A model generated the notes under the pieces. The model was not told the DNA's origin. It saw only the letters and a program-made list of their open reading frames with translations, and did not search any database. Positions 8,701 to 15,338 of a stretch of DNA of 26,410 nt are shown in pieces. Source of the DNA: a virus. Position 1 is the first letter of the stretch. Each line of letters starts with the position of its first letter. Position numbers and translations under genes: made by a program. The DNA is taken from IMG/VR virus record IMGVR_UViG_3300049483_000059, positions 1-26,410 of that record, one strand, 5' to 3'.

Positions 8701-9546
8701 ATCAGTAATCTTTACAGCCCGGTTTGACCCAAGGAACAAAGTCGCGTTGATACGCATGGGAAACGTTGACCTGTTCTTGATGTTCATAACAATCTCTTCA
8801 TGAGAAACTATAGCGTTCAGCTTAGCATTGTCAGTTACTTCGGAAAGATCAACATCGTGTTGTATACCAACCAACGGATTTGATCTCAAACTTTCAAATG
8901 CAAACGAACTGTTTCCAACTAGAGCTTTAGCATCAAACGCGGTCCAGTACCCAGCGAACAGATCTTGCATAATATTCATTGCCGTAGATTTGCCAGATCC
9001 GCTCTCGCCATAGAAGACATAAAACTTCTGAATGTTAGGGCTTTCACCAGCGATAACAGAGCCAATGGCCCATTCAATCTTGTGCAATTCTTCTGGGTTA
9101 TACAAAACCCCCATCAGCTTATCATATGACGGATGCTCTCCAGGCTCTAGTGCATAATCAAGTTGTTTGCTGACTAAAGATTCTCTGGTTATTACATCGC
9201 CACGAAAACTAAGTTTCTTGTCAAGATCTCGGTAGTTATCTCCGAGTTTGCTCATATAGGCTTTAAAGTTGGCCCAGGATCTGGATGAGAAGTTGGTCAT
9301 TGTGCTAACAGTAACTTTAGCTTTTGTCTTCTTCTCGACCTCTTGTTTCTTTAGATATAGTTCTTGGTCGATCATCTGGGCGACTCTGTACTCGTCAGTA
9401 GACCATAAATTGGCTTCTTGATCCCAGACAGCGTAGAAACCACCGCCGCGGATCATCAGGTCTTGACTTCGCATAACTTTAAAGTCCGGGACTATGTGGA
9501 CGCCGCCGGACTTCTTTTTTGTTACGGTTATCTTTAGGAAGTCCAA
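5800..9546 (-). CDS. SF3 helicase / primase-like / family B DNA polymerase fusion
   Basis: A 1248-residue replicase that seems to combine unwinding, priming and synthesis. Residues about 140-300 are a D5-like SF3 helicase: Walker A GESGSGKST (180-188), an HDVD Walker B-like segment (230-233), sensor LGSNR (272-276) and R289/R290. Residues about 480-600 look like an archaeo-eukaryotic primase: IDID with D508 and D510, then SGNALHLHY with H545/H547. Residues about 700-1248 are a family B polymerase. Exonuclease motifs are intact: FDME (D708, E710), FNNKGYD (D756), YCKND (Y842, D846). Polymerase motif A is DVESMHP (from 945), motif B KIHAINSVYG (1010-1019), motif C HIKTDS (1062-1067). Motif C has Lys where the first Asp of DTD is usual. 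The start is TTG with AGGAGG 4 nt upstream, overlapping the previous gene by 13 nt. Domain order comes from motifs; primase activity is inferred. Confidence 0.9.
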   Translation of the reverse strand: MDFLKITVTKKKSGGVHIVPDFKVMRSQDLMIRGGGFYAVWDQEANLWSTDEYRVAQMIDQELYLKKQEVEKKTKAKVTVSTMTNFSSRSWANFKAYMSKLGDNYRDLDKKLSFRGDVITRESLVSKQLDYALEPGEHPSYDKLMGVLYNPEELHKIEWAIGSVIAGESPNIQKFYVFYGESGSGKSTAMNIMQDLFAGYWTAFDAKALVGNSSFAFESLRSNPLVGIQHDVDLSEVTDNAKLNAIVSHEEIVMNIKNRSTFPMRINATLFLGSNRAVKITDAKSGIVRRLIDIKPSGKRVPEIQYAILVKRIKMELGAIAHHCLKVFKKAGADYYSIYKPLQMMFETDTTFNFIANYADMFDSEPYILLSKAYTLYKEYCADSNIKGVMPKYKFREELKVYFKEFHSNYKDGAKRLTDVFIGFLKHRLSPTIEYDDLDSGDFEDFLELNQAPSKSILKAVCRDCRAAYADSDGIVHIDVTKSELVLDEIDEKKTHFVVLPPDHIVIDIDLKDENGQKDLTRAKEAAKEFPPTYAEVSNSGNALHLHYIYTGDIKKLKGNFSNGIEIKKSTGHSAIRRRLSLCNNHPITKLTGPLPTKERKLAEAKAIQTEKGLRDLIERNLKKEIHAGTYPSVMFIQTILDEAYKNGLRYDVSDMQQTILNFAMSSTNHPKESMRCVSKMKWKSAHTEIEHATSEMVVDDRPLVYFDMEVYPNFNCVVYQAETSDEPVAIANPTKEDAEWLLTQKLVGFNNKGYDNHILYGISLGHKPEKIYQISDDIINNGKRWYYREAVGLSYLDIYEMLSDKKGLKKLQIEHGLVHMELEKPWNEPVKPNEIPGIIKYCKNDVVTLKQIHKIYDADYKARQMLAAMSGLPLNASTMEHDARIIFGDDPNPKSKFVYTHLDEMFPGYTFDGKVSHYRGYEAGEGGFVYAEPGMYMGKIRVLDVESMHPNSIIQLNLFGDEYTHKFARLVHIRLAIKHKDYDLAKELLGEQAHLLTPENAKDMAFALKIHAINSVYGLTMAKGGPFRDPRNVDNIVAKRGALFMIDLLEALKDRGAKVLHIKTDSVKLLDPTDEDVWFVHEFGMKYGYKFSEEDTYDRFCLLNKAVYIARKIDTDKWEAVGAQYQHPWVYKNLFEPGKPLTYDDCGEIKSVTGGSAIYLKKGDTYTFQGRTGSFMPVLAEGGELYRLKDGKYYHVAGTIGHEWFPTAMVKELELPVDKAYYNNLLAEAIEPIRAMGNFDLFFSKEN

Positions 9547-10082
9547 CGCTCCTCCTCTTGTTCGATCAAATATGCGTTCATTTGGAACCAGATTTCTACA
9601 CGTCGTTGATCTTCAGCGGGATGCTTTAGTGGAAACAATAGTCCGTGCATGCCATATTTCCGTTTTATTACTTTTTGCAGAATATTGTAAACGTCTGCAT
9701 CGATTCTATCTGTATCTATATACTGACTATCTGGTATACATATACCTAAATTTTCCAATAGTTCGAAAAAATATGATGGTATGTTGTCTTCGCGGGATGT
9801 TATTTCGCCCATGTCATAAGCTAACTGTATTAGCAGCTCTAACATAGATATTCGTTCTTCCCCGAAGTCATCAGCGTAAGATATATGATACGTTCTGAAA
9901 AATTCTCTACGCAAATCCAGCGCGTATGACACTCGATTAGCATCGAGCGGTACTCTATCATCCGCCTGGAACTTCGTTCTGTCTAAGGCTCTGAACAAAC
10001 ATAGAAAAGTCTGCCCTGGCCGGGCGGATTCGACCAGGGCAAACAACCAGTCCAGATACAATCTTCTTGTACTGGCTAACAC
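9534..10082 (-). CDS. Unknown protein translated just ahead of the DNA polymerase
   Basis: A 182-residue soluble protein that I do not recognise. It starts at GTG with GGAG about 10 nt upstream and begins 7 nt after the previous stop. It ends inside the first codons of the polymerase gene, whose strong ribosome site lies in the tail of this ORF, so the two are made together. The sequence is mainly helical with many aromatic and charged residues: RRLYLDWLFALV near the start, LDLRREFFRTYHISYADDFG around 55-75, and an acidic tail with LIEQEEERW. No nucleotide-binding loop, zinc site or membrane segment is visible. Position suggests a replication accessory role, which is inference only. Confidence 0.75.
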   Translation of the reverse strand: MLASTRRLYLDWLFALVESARPGQTFLCLFRALDRTKFQADDRVPLDANRVSYALDLRREFFRTYHISYADDFGEERISMLELLIQLAYDMGEITSREDNIPSYFFELLENLGICIPDSQYIDTDRIDADVYNILQKVIKRKYGMHGLLFPLKHPAEDQRRVEIWFQMNAYLIEQEEERWTS

Positions 10083-10089
10083 GGCTTTT

Positions 10090-10665
10090 CTACTCCCCGG
10101 TTTTTACAGGGGAAACTTTCTTATGCGGATTCCCACCGCCAGTCATACCCGGAGTTTCTCCACGTAATGAAGAGAATGTTGAGGTTACTGCTTTGGTGCT
10201 GTTCGTCGTTGAAACCGGCTTTGCAGCAGGCTCTTTTAACGCTGCCATATGCTCACCCGCGGTTAAGGGCTGGACAGGTTGAGTGGTCTTAACTGGTTTC
10301 GCATATTTGGTCTTAGGCGCGATCTTAGACGTAACCGATTTCTTGACTTCCTCGAAGGATTCTGAATCGATTGTCCCTGTGATGGTGACTCCGTCTTTGT
10401 CCATAGCCAGCGATGTAACCTGAGCGATTGGCGTGCCGTCGTGCTTGAACGGGATAGGCTGGTTGAGTTCTTCTCGCAGCAAAGCCTGTTCGGGAGTGTC
10501 GTACGGCGGGATCATTTCATATTCGACTTCGGGGAAGAGATATGGTTCCACGGTCTTTGCGATCGCAAAACCAACAGCGCCGCCAACAACCAGGCCGATG
10601 GCTATTCTCTGCACACGTTTGTTCTTCGCGAATTCAATCGCGGTCTTAATTATTTCTTGCGGCAT
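10090..10665 (-). CDS. Single-TM protein with long Thr/Pro/Lys-rich tail
   Basis: I choose the ATG at 10665 (191 residues) because AAGGAG lies 7 nt upstream; an upstream in-frame ATG lacks one. A basic amphipathic N-terminus (IEFAKNKRVQR) is followed by a Gly-rich membrane segment IAIGLVVGGAVGFAIAK at about 21-38. A 'YEMIPPYDTPEQALLREELN' stretch comes next. The C-terminal half is low-complexity and rich in Lys, Pro, Thr and Ser. A C-terminal soluble tail of about 150 residues is therefore expected. Membrane topology cannot be settled by eye. The start overlaps the end of the upstream small gene by 20 nt. No family is recognised. Confidence 0.78.
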   Translation of the reverse strand: MPQEIIKTAIEFAKNKRVQRIAIGLVVGGAVGFAIAKTVEPYLFPEVEYEMIPPYDTPEQALLREELNQPIPFKHDGTPIAQVTSLAMDKDGVTITGTIDSESFEEVKKSVTSKIAPKTKYAKPVKTTQPVQPLTAGEHMAALKEPAAKPVSTTNSTKAVTSTFSSLRGETPGMTGGGNPHKKVSPVKTGE

Positions 10666-10918
10666 CAGTTTCTCCTTGTGCGCGTGAAAGTAAATCTTGG
10701 AAAGCTTCTCGTACATCACCCACAGTGTCTAGATTAACACTGAGAAACCAGGTTTTATCAGGAAATTGCGGGCTTGTTACTCTAGCATTTTGGAAAGCGT
10801 ATCCATTATTACTGTAGGACTCAGGCCATTTATACTCTAGCACAAACTTGATACCAGATTCCTCAATAACAATTATTTGGTTCAGATACGGATCGTAAAA
10901 CTGTGTTATGCTGATCAC
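10646..10918 (-). CDS. Small unknown protein, paralogue of the adjacent upstream gene
   Basis: A 90-residue protein starting at GTG, which overlaps the previous stop (TAGTG) and has GGGAG 8 nt upstream. It shares a pattern with the 84-residue product of the neighbouring gene: ITQ near the N-terminus, EE-x-G-x-x-F-x-LE around 18-28, SP-x-FPD around 49-54 and a C-terminal RE...L...A-x-GE helix. The pair probably arose by tandem duplication. The fold looks beta-rich with a terminal helix. No function is known to me. Confidence 0.72.
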   Translation of the reverse strand: MISITQFYDPYLNQIIVIEESGIKFVLEYKWPESYSNNGYAFQNARVTSPQFPDKTWFLSVNLDTVGDVREAFQDLLSRAQGETDAARNN

Positions 10919-11172
10919 TACAGTTCTCCCTTTTTGGCTAATGCCAGCAAACGATCATACAGTTCGCGCATTGTCCGTAGTTCTTCGGGAGCTGCACTAA
11001 CGACCTCTGAAAGATCTGGAAATGAAGGAGAGGACAACATAAACTTGATGCCCTCTCCGTAATACCGGCCGTCCATGCTTTCGCTTTCTAGCCTGAATAT
11101 TACTCCGTTTTCTTCCAGCTCAAAAACGACACTGTTGTCTTCTTCGTTTCTATGTTGAGTAATTTTGAGCAT
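10918..11172 (-). CDS. Small unknown protein, paralogue of the adjacent downstream gene
   Basis: I set the start at the ATG at 11172 (84 residues), which has AAGAGG about 8 nt upstream. The frame is open further upstream (to 11295), but that stretch lacks a ribosome site and does not align with the paralogue. MLKITQ at the start aligns with MISITQ of the neighbour, and the shared EE-x-G-x-x-F-x-LE and SP-x-FPD motifs follow. The C-terminus is a charged helix ending AKKGEL. No membrane segment, catalytic motif or known family is visible. Confidence 0.7.
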   Translation of the reverse strand: MLKITQHRNEEDNSVVFELEENGVIFRLESESMDGRYYGEGIKFMLSSPSFPDLSEVVSAAPEELRTMRELYDRLLALAKKGEL

Positions 11173-11302
11173 GGTTCCAACCTCTTTGTTTTGGAGGATC
11201 AAATGCGGGCTGGCTTTCATAACAGCCTTGACCAACTGGCTTTTCATAAAGCAACTGCTCTGAGAGACGGACACCAGTCGAGCCGTTACATACAAACAGT
11301 TC

Positions 11303-11373
11303 CGGACGATTTATCCGATTTATGTAGAAGTACCCGTCTTTTCCAACGGGTACCTCACTGACTAGCCCGTCCG
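11303..11373 (-). promoter_or_regulatory. Hairpin-rich leader between the DUF6353-like gene and the small paralogue pair
   Basis: The stretch 11173-11377 has no well-supported gene. It contains a perfect 8-bp stem GTACCCGT/ACGGGTAC (11330-11337 and 11346-11353, 8-nt loop), enclosed by a 6-bp CGGACG/CGTCCG stem (11303-11308 and 11368-11373). On the minus strand the inner hairpin is followed by TTCTACATAAAT, which is too poor in T for a strong terminator. It could be a weak terminator, an attenuator or a stabilising leader for the small paralogue genes. Confidence 0.4.
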
Positions 11374-11377
11374 CTTC

Positions 11378-12253
11378 TCAAATGAGCTTGAAAACAACGC
11401 CCATGACGTTCGATTCAATCATTACTTCCGAGGGGGCGAAACCCGAAACCGTTCGCACTGGGAACAGCACGATATGAGCATCCGGGTGATTGGCATCGCG
11501 GACCCATCCGACTACCTGGCCAACATCTGTGCGCCGGACATCGAACTGATCATGGAGTTCATTCAGGAACACATGGCCGCGCCCGACAAGCAACTGGTTT
11601 AGATAGCGTTCGACCTGCTGGATGTGGAATGCATTGGCTGCCTGGTCGTGTTCGCGATAGTGACAAGAGAACTTGTCCCAGACGAATCCAAAGCCGGTGC
11701 CGGTGCTCTTAATCTTTTCCGGTTGCAGACCAAGTTCTGTCAGGTCTTTTTCCAGTTGACCGTTCACATCCTCAGCGAATGTATGGGCAGGAAGTGTTGC
11801 GCCCTTGCCATCTTCATCGGCGACAGCACCAGGGAAAGCTGCAAGAATTCCACCAGTTCGTTCGCGGTACTGGTTAAAAGCTTGCGTCACTGAAGTCAAA
11901 GCTGCGGCTGTTGCGGCATACCGACCGTTCAGGATCCTGTATGAAGCGGCTGCACAAGCTGCACTGACTAACGCACCTGCGACCATCGGAATTGCTGGCT
12001 TGGCGAGATCACGAAGAGTCCCCATGATGATTTCTTCACGGGCTTTCTTGTCGTTCGGACCGGGATTTTCCTTGAGATCGATGAGTGCAACCCGAGCATT
12101 GCGGATCGTTCCATCGCGCTCAATTTTCTGACCGTACTTCACGCCCTGGTACAGCGCAAATCCGCCAGCCAGAATACTCAAACCAAGAAAGATTTCTGGT
12201 GAGCGCTGCTTGGCGAACAGTCCTACTTTTGCTGCATAATTGTTTATGTCCAT
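11378..12253 (-). CDS. DUF6353-like two-TM phage membrane protein, paralogue 1
   Basis: A 291-residue membrane protein of unknown role. The start has AAGGA about 7 nt upstream. Visible order: N-terminus with RSPEIFLGLSILAGGFALYQ (first membrane segment, about 17-38), a charged loop with KARE, a second membrane segment about 86-107 (AIPMVAGALVSAACAAASYR), a helical AATAAALTSVTQAFNQYRER stretch, then a soluble domain to the end. The SPEI...TM...TM...YR pattern and C-terminal 'LGW/VGW...DA...PV' beta region fit DUF6353-like proteins of Gram-positive phages. The gene at 13421-14071 has the same plan. Function is unknown. A membrane-bound host-takeover or superinfection role would be a guess. Confidence 0.72.
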   Translation of the reverse strand: MDINNYAAKVGLFAKQRSPEIFLGLSILAGGFALYQGVKYGQKIERDGTIRNARVALIDLKENPGPNDKKAREEIIMGTLRDLAKPAIPMVAGALVSAACAAASYRILNGRYAATAAALTSVTQAFNQYRERTGGILAAFPGAVADEDGKGATLPAHTFAEDVNGQLEKDLTELGLQPEKIKSTGTGFGFVWDKFSCHYREHDQAANAFHIQQVERYLNQLLVGRGHVFLNELHDQFDVRRTDVGQVVGWVRDANHPDAHIVLFPVRTVSGFAPSEVMIESNVMGVVFKLI

Positions 12254-12263
12254 GTTTTCCTTT

Positions 12264-12836
12264 TTAGTTTTGCAATGGGAATGGGCGAGGCATCACTAGC
12301 TGAACGCCTCCAGACGGAAGATTACGAAGTTCATAGCGGGCCAGCTGCACCATGTTCCAACCAAACTGGACGTAGGTGTAGTCTGGAACTTGCAGTCCAA
12401 CAATTTCGTACAGATCTCCTACGGTCGCATAGGAATATTGTTCAATGCGATCGTATAATGCATTCACCACTAGCGTGGCGTCGTACTCATTACGAAAAAC
12501 CATGTCCTCTAGTTGAGGAAACTGCGATCGTACTTGCTGATATTGCTGGAAACGCTCACGTTGAGCTACACCAGAGAATTTGAGATCTTGTCCAAAATGT
12601 TTCTGGTAGCTAACGCGTCCTGAACCTAAAGTTGTGCTAGGCCCTGGACCACCTTGCTCACCGTACAGTACACGTTCGACGATAGACAGTATGCTGCCCT
12701 TTATCAAGGGAACTAATAATCCCCCGATTATATCTTGCACGATCGGATTCTGAAAAAAGCTAGGTGCTTTTTTGATTTTTCCGATTGGTCTTACGATTGC
12801 TTGCGGCGGCTGTTGTTCTTGAGGAGTGTCTGTCAT
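12264..12836 (-). CDS. Unknown phage protein with Pro-rich N-terminus
   Basis: A 190-residue protein starting at ATG with AGGA 7 nt upstream, just downstream of a hairpin terminator. The N-terminal 12 residues are Gln/Pro-rich. Residues about 30-58 contain a hydrophobic, possibly membrane-associated stretch (IIGGLLVPLIKGSILSIVE). A Gln-rich helix follows (RERFQQYQQVRSQFPQLEDM). The C-terminal half is conserved-looking, with ALYDRIEQYSYATVGDLYEI, which resembles a compact helical domain. No catalytic motif is visible. It lies between two membrane-protein genes and probably shares their operon. Family unknown to me. Confidence 0.72.
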   Translation of the reverse strand: MTDTPQEQQPPQAIVRPIGKIKKAPSFFQNPIVQDIIGGLLVPLIKGSILSIVERVLYGEQGGPGPSTTLGSGRVSYQKHFGQDLKFSGVAQRERFQQYQQVRSQFPQLEDMVFRNEYDATLVVNALYDRIEQYSYATVGDLYEIVGLQVPDYTYVQFGWNMVQLARYELRNLPSGGVQLVMPRPFPLQN

Positions 12837-12846
12837 TATTTTTCCT

Positions 12847-12877
12847 AAAAAAAATTAACCCGATGTTTTGGGTTAAT
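12847..12877 (-). terminator. Hairpin terminator with shared loop, copy 1
   Basis: On the minus strand ATTAACCC, loop AAAACATC, then GGGTTAAT and a T-tract of eight: a standard intrinsic terminator. It follows the 98-residue protein gene. No promoter-like element lies between it and the next gene, which starts 11 nt beyond it, so it probably ends only part of the transcripts. Confidence 0.85.
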
Positions 12878-12888
12878 TAATTTCTTTG

Positions 12889-13185
12889 CTACTTGGCAGA
12901 CTGTTTGGTCTGCTTGGATTTAGCTTGGGGTTCTGGTTCAGCGGGAATTTCTTCCAGTTCGGCTGAAGGTACAGCGATGTTCTCAAATGTGTTGACAATA
13001 CGGTTTTCGATGTATGTCATTATTGAGTCGACGGCTGCTGCTTGGATCAATGCTGTGCCAATGGTGGCGACTGCATCTTTCTTGAATTCGTCCATGGATA
13101 CGGGAAGTATCTTGTTCATGGCTTTTTCTACGGCGATTCCTCCGAAGAGGGTTACAGTGCGTAGTACAAACTGTGGGATGATCAT
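12889..13185 (-). CDS. Small hydrophobic protein with charged tail
   Basis: A 98-residue protein starting at ATG with AGGAG 6-7 nt upstream. The start overlaps the stop of the 56-residue gene (ATGA). Moderately hydrophobic segments are IPQFVLRTVTLFGGIAVEKA (about 3-22) and ATIGTALIQAAAVDSIMTYI (about 39-58); the second looks more like an amphipathic helix than a clear membrane span. The C-terminal third is acidic, then Lys/Gln/Ser-rich (SKQTKQSAK). A terminator follows 12 nt after the stop. No family is recognised. Confidence 0.75.
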   Translation of the reverse strand: MIIPQFVLRTVTLFGGIAVEKAMNKILPVSMDEFKKDAVATIGTALIQAAAVDSIMTYIENRIVNTFENIAVPSAELEEIPAEPEPQAKSKQTKQSAK

Positions 13186-13352
13186 TTGATCTCCTGTTCG
13201 TTGATTGGTTCTACGACTTCGGTAGTTTCGATCTTGCTGGCGATGAAAGCGCCGGTGACGGCTGCGATAGCGACCATCAGGACTTGCGTTGCGTTCTTGC
13301 GGAACAGCGGGGTGTTGACAAGTGCTTTAATTACTTCGATCTGTTTGTTCAT
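13182..13352 (-). CDS. 56-residue single-TM protein
   Basis: A small gene whose ATG at 13352 has AGGAG 11 nt upstream. Its stop overlaps the next start (ATGA). The protein begins MNKQIEVIKALVNTPLFRKN, then a membrane segment ATQVLMVAIAAVTGAFIAS (about 21-39) and an acidic tail ETTEVVEPINEQEIK. A basic segment before and acidic tail after the helix suggest N-in, C-out topology, though this is inference. It is the first gene after the promoter-like element at 13398. Confidence 0.78.
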   Translation of the reverse strand: MNKQIEVIKALVNTPLFRKNATQVLMVAIAAVTGAFIASKIETTEVVEPINEQEIK

Positions 13353-13397
13353 TTTCGGTATTTCTCCTTTTGTGTGGTGGTTTTGGGTATGGGTGTG

Positions 13398-13423
13398 GTT
13401 CTATTATATGCCCTGTTATTTTA
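13398..13423 (-). promoter_or_regulatory. Phage promoter-like element, copy 2
   Basis: On the minus strand it begins TAAAATAACAGGG and ends CATATAATAGAAC, matching the 17027 copy at all 26 positions. TATAAT is a perfect -10. There is no visible -35. The first three bases are the TAA stop of the 216-residue gene. The leader to the next start is about 45 nt, with no G until the ribosome site. The next three genes (56, 98 and 190 residues) are probable targets. Confidence 0.75.
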
Positions 13424-14071
13424 GTGCATGTACTTGGGCAAAGGATTAACAGAAAGCACCACAACAGGATATGTTTCGTCTTTTAGACGCGTGGAAAGAT
13501 TAAAGACGATTGGTCCGTCTGTCCAACCAAGTTGGCTGCCTCCGCTGATGTGCTGTAAACCTAATTCATCGCAGAAGTCATCCATTGTGGCCATCATATG
13601 GTTGATAACCTGGTAGTTCAGAGCTTGACATACTTTGTGGATTTTTTCAACGCTTGCCACAAAGGATTGCCCTGTTGTGTTGTCCAGACAGTAGGTATTT
13701 GGTTGAACAAGTAATTCAGATCCAGCAGGTACTTTGAATTCGTTGTCAACCTTTTCTTGAAGAATACGAGCTTCAGCATCCACTAGAACCTTTTCAGGTA
13801 TAGATTTCTGCAGATCCTTGAGAGCCCCTCGGGTCATATCATAGGCTCCCATCAATGCGTCGAATCTGCGAGCATCTCGTACGTTAGTGATGACGAGGAT
13901 TCCAGTGGCTACTGTGAACAGAGTTAAAGCAGGCGCGTAAGCCATAGCGTGTTCCCGTACATTGCCTTCTACAGGCTTATTATTCAGCCGTCGAGTGGCT
14001 AATACAGCACTGACGACCGAACCAGCATACAGTCCGATCGACAGCGCTAACATGGCTTTAGAGGTTTGCAT
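13421..14071 (-). CDS. DUF6353-like two-TM phage membrane protein, paralogue 2
   Basis: A 216-residue membrane protein with the same plan as the 291-residue gene at 11378. A first membrane segment lies at about 5-25 (KAMLALSIGLYAGSVVSAVL) and a second at about 45-63 (AYAPALTLFTVATGILVITN). A helical DARRFDALMGAYDMTRGAL region and a soluble beta-rich end follow. The end has LGWTDGPIVFNLS and PVVVLSVNPLPKY, close to the DUF6353 C-terminal pattern (L-G-W-x-D-G then a final P-x-P-x-Y). The start overlaps the previous gene by 14 nt; the ribosome site is weak (AAGAGA). Function unknown. Confidence 0.75.
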   Translation of the reverse strand: MQTSKAMLALSIGLYAGSVVSAVLATRRLNNKPVEGNVREHAMAYAPALTLFTVATGILVITNVRDARRFDALMGAYDMTRGALKDLQKSIPEKVLVDAEARILQEKVDNEFKVPAGSELLVQPNTYCLDNTTGQSFVASVEKIHKVCQALNYQVINHMMATMDDFCDELGLQHISGGSQLGWTDGPIVFNLSTRLKDETYPVVVLSVNPLPKYMH

Positions 14072-14360
14072 TGGTTCTCTTTTGAATATCTTTGATGAAA
14101 CCAGTGAGGTAACCGCGCAGTGCAGTTACAACAAGTGCAGGCATCTTCCAGGATGGAAACGTCTTGAAGTCATCCGGTCCAATCTTCACAAGCGTGAATG
14201 CGCCATTGGCTTTTTGCGGATCGATCGATGCCAAGACTATCAAATTTTCACGTTCTGAATAGATCAGATACCGGTCTGTGCATCCCGGCACTTGGGAAAG
14301 ATTCTTGAGGAGAACATGGGCCGTTTGGCTGAATGTGTCGCGAATCAGCGTGTCACTCAT
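14058..14360 (-). CDS. Unknown 100-residue protein
   Basis: A 100-residue, probably soluble protein. Its ATG overlaps the previous stop (ATGA), so translation is likely coupled. The sequence alternates short beta strands (RYLIYSERENLIVLASI) with a C-terminal helix (PALVVTALRGYLTGFIKDIQKR). A KIGPDDFKTFP stretch sits in the middle. No cysteine pair, catalytic set or membrane segment stands out. It precedes the second DUF6353-like gene. Family unknown. Confidence 0.72.
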   Translation of the reverse strand: MSDTLIRDTFSQTAHVLLKNLSQVPGCTDRYLIYSERENLIVLASIDPQKANGAFTLVKIGPDDFKTFPSWKMPALVVTALRGYLTGFIKDIQKRTNANL

Positions 14361-14659
14361 TCTTCCACCTCATTTATCTTGTTGTTTCTTTCATGGCGTT
14401 TACGATTCTTCTTAGCGTGAAGAACCTTATCTTTTTCTTTCCTAAGCTTTTCAAGACGCTTGCTCAGGTGAATAACCTCAGGATCGGCCAGACCGGAGAG
14501 CAGTGGTTTTCCGTTCATATGCATATAGATATCAGATTCGACATCTTCGATCAAAAGCTCGATCCGTTCTTCTGGCGACACTTCTTCGACCCGTATCGGA
14601 TTAATCATGATCGGGGCATTGTGAACAACTGGTGCCATCTTACGCGATCGCCGGGTCAT
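14357..14659 (-). CDS. Unknown 100-residue charged coiled-coil protein
   Basis: Starts at ATG with AAGGTGG about 4 nt upstream, inside the last codons of the previous gene. Residues 1-25 are basic and Pro/Asn-rich. Residues about 28-48 are acidic (EVSPEERIELLIEDVESDIY). The last 35 residues form a highly charged helix (SKRLEKLRKEKDKVLHAKKN then more Arg/Lys/Glu), likely a coiled coil or nucleic-acid contact. No family is recognised. Confidence 0.7.
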   Translation of the reverse strand: MTRRSRKMAPVVHNAPIMINPIRVEEVSPEERIELLIEDVESDIYMHMNGKPLLSGLADPEVIHLSKRLEKLRKEKDKVLHAKKNRKRHERNNKINEVEE

Positions 14660-15158
14660 TTTCCACCTTTTTCGATTTTTTCACACGGGGTTTTTTTGCC
14701 TTAACAATTTCGATTTCAGGCTCGAGGAATTCACCGACAGGAACATCTGGGCCGATGACTACTGCGGAGCTTTCAATCTGAACTGGTTTCGGCGCTGTTA
14801 CGTCCAAGAGACGCTGATCAATAGCCAAAGCATCTGCTTGCTCGGAATTAGCCAGGGCTGTCTTGACAGCAGAGAACTCTGCAACAAGTTTGTCCTGCTC
14901 AGATTTGCGTTTGTTGCCTGATGCGCCAGCGACGAAGTCAATGGTCTGGCCAGCTCCACTACGAACAATTTCGGAGTAAGTATGAGGAAGTCCCTTTACC
15001 ACGTTGATGTGGTTGGTAACGCTCAACAGTTCGCCGTTAGCCTGGCGAGTTGAAACAATAATCTCGACGGTGTAATTCTGGTTATCGAGATCTAAATGCT
15101 TGCGCTCGCAAACCGAGCTAACGTATGAGCTGACCATCTTTACGATTCGGTGTAACAT
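14640..15158 (-). CDS. Unknown protein with basic C-terminal tail
   Basis: I choose the ATG at 15158 (172 residues) because AAGGAG lies 7-8 nt upstream; the frame is open to 15218 but that start has no ribosome site. Residues about 20-60 look like a beta-rich domain (YTVEIIVSTRQANGELLSVT). A helical, Lys/Glu-rich middle follows (NKRKSEQDKLVAEFSAVKTA). The tail is acidic, then strongly basic (KAKKPRVKKSKKVE), as in some nucleic-acid-binding or scaffold proteins. No membrane segment. Function unknown. Confidence 0.72.
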   Translation of the reverse strand: MLHRIVKMVSSYVSSVCERKHLDLDNQNYTVEIIVSTRQANGELLSVTNHINVVKGLPHTYSEIVRSGAGQTIDFVAGASGNKRKSEQDKLVAEFSAVKTALANSEQADALAIDQRLLDVTAPKPVQIESSAVVIGPDVPVGEFLEPEIEIVKAKKPRVKKSKKVENDPAIA

Positions 15159-15274
15159 GTATATCTCCTTAGTCATGATAGGATATGGTCTCGTTTTTAA
15201 TCGAGTCGGTACGGACATTATTGCCGTGCGATATATGGTATTTTATTTCTTCTTGTTTCCTCCGTAGAAATTAG

Positions 15275-15338
15275 AAAAAAAATAGAATCCCATGATGAGC
15301 TCAAGCGGGTTGCGAGCTTCGAATCGTGGGGTTCTATT
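15275..15338 (-). terminator. Hairpin/T-tract overlapping a promoter; possible short RNA
   Basis: On the minus strand AATAGAACCCCA (15338-15327) can pair with TGGGATTCTATT (15292-15281) with one wobble. AGCTC/GAGCT nests inside, and a run of eight T follows at 15282-15275. The 5' arm overlaps the -10 region of the promoter-like element at 15331. Readthrough from upstream would make the full terminator stem. Initiation at the element would make a short RNA of roughly 50-60 nt, or an attenuated leader for the 172-residue gene. Confidence 0.6.

Noticed and set aside
10095-10112. CCCC/GGGG hairpin near the end of the Thr/Pro/Lys-rich protein gene as a terminator
   Set aside because: On the minus strand it is followed by AGTAG and not by a T-run, and it lies within the coding end of the gene and the leader of the next one.
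15159-15218. Longer form of the 172-residue protein starting at 15218
   Set aside because: No ribosome site at the proper distance. The ATG at 15158 has a strong AAGGAG.
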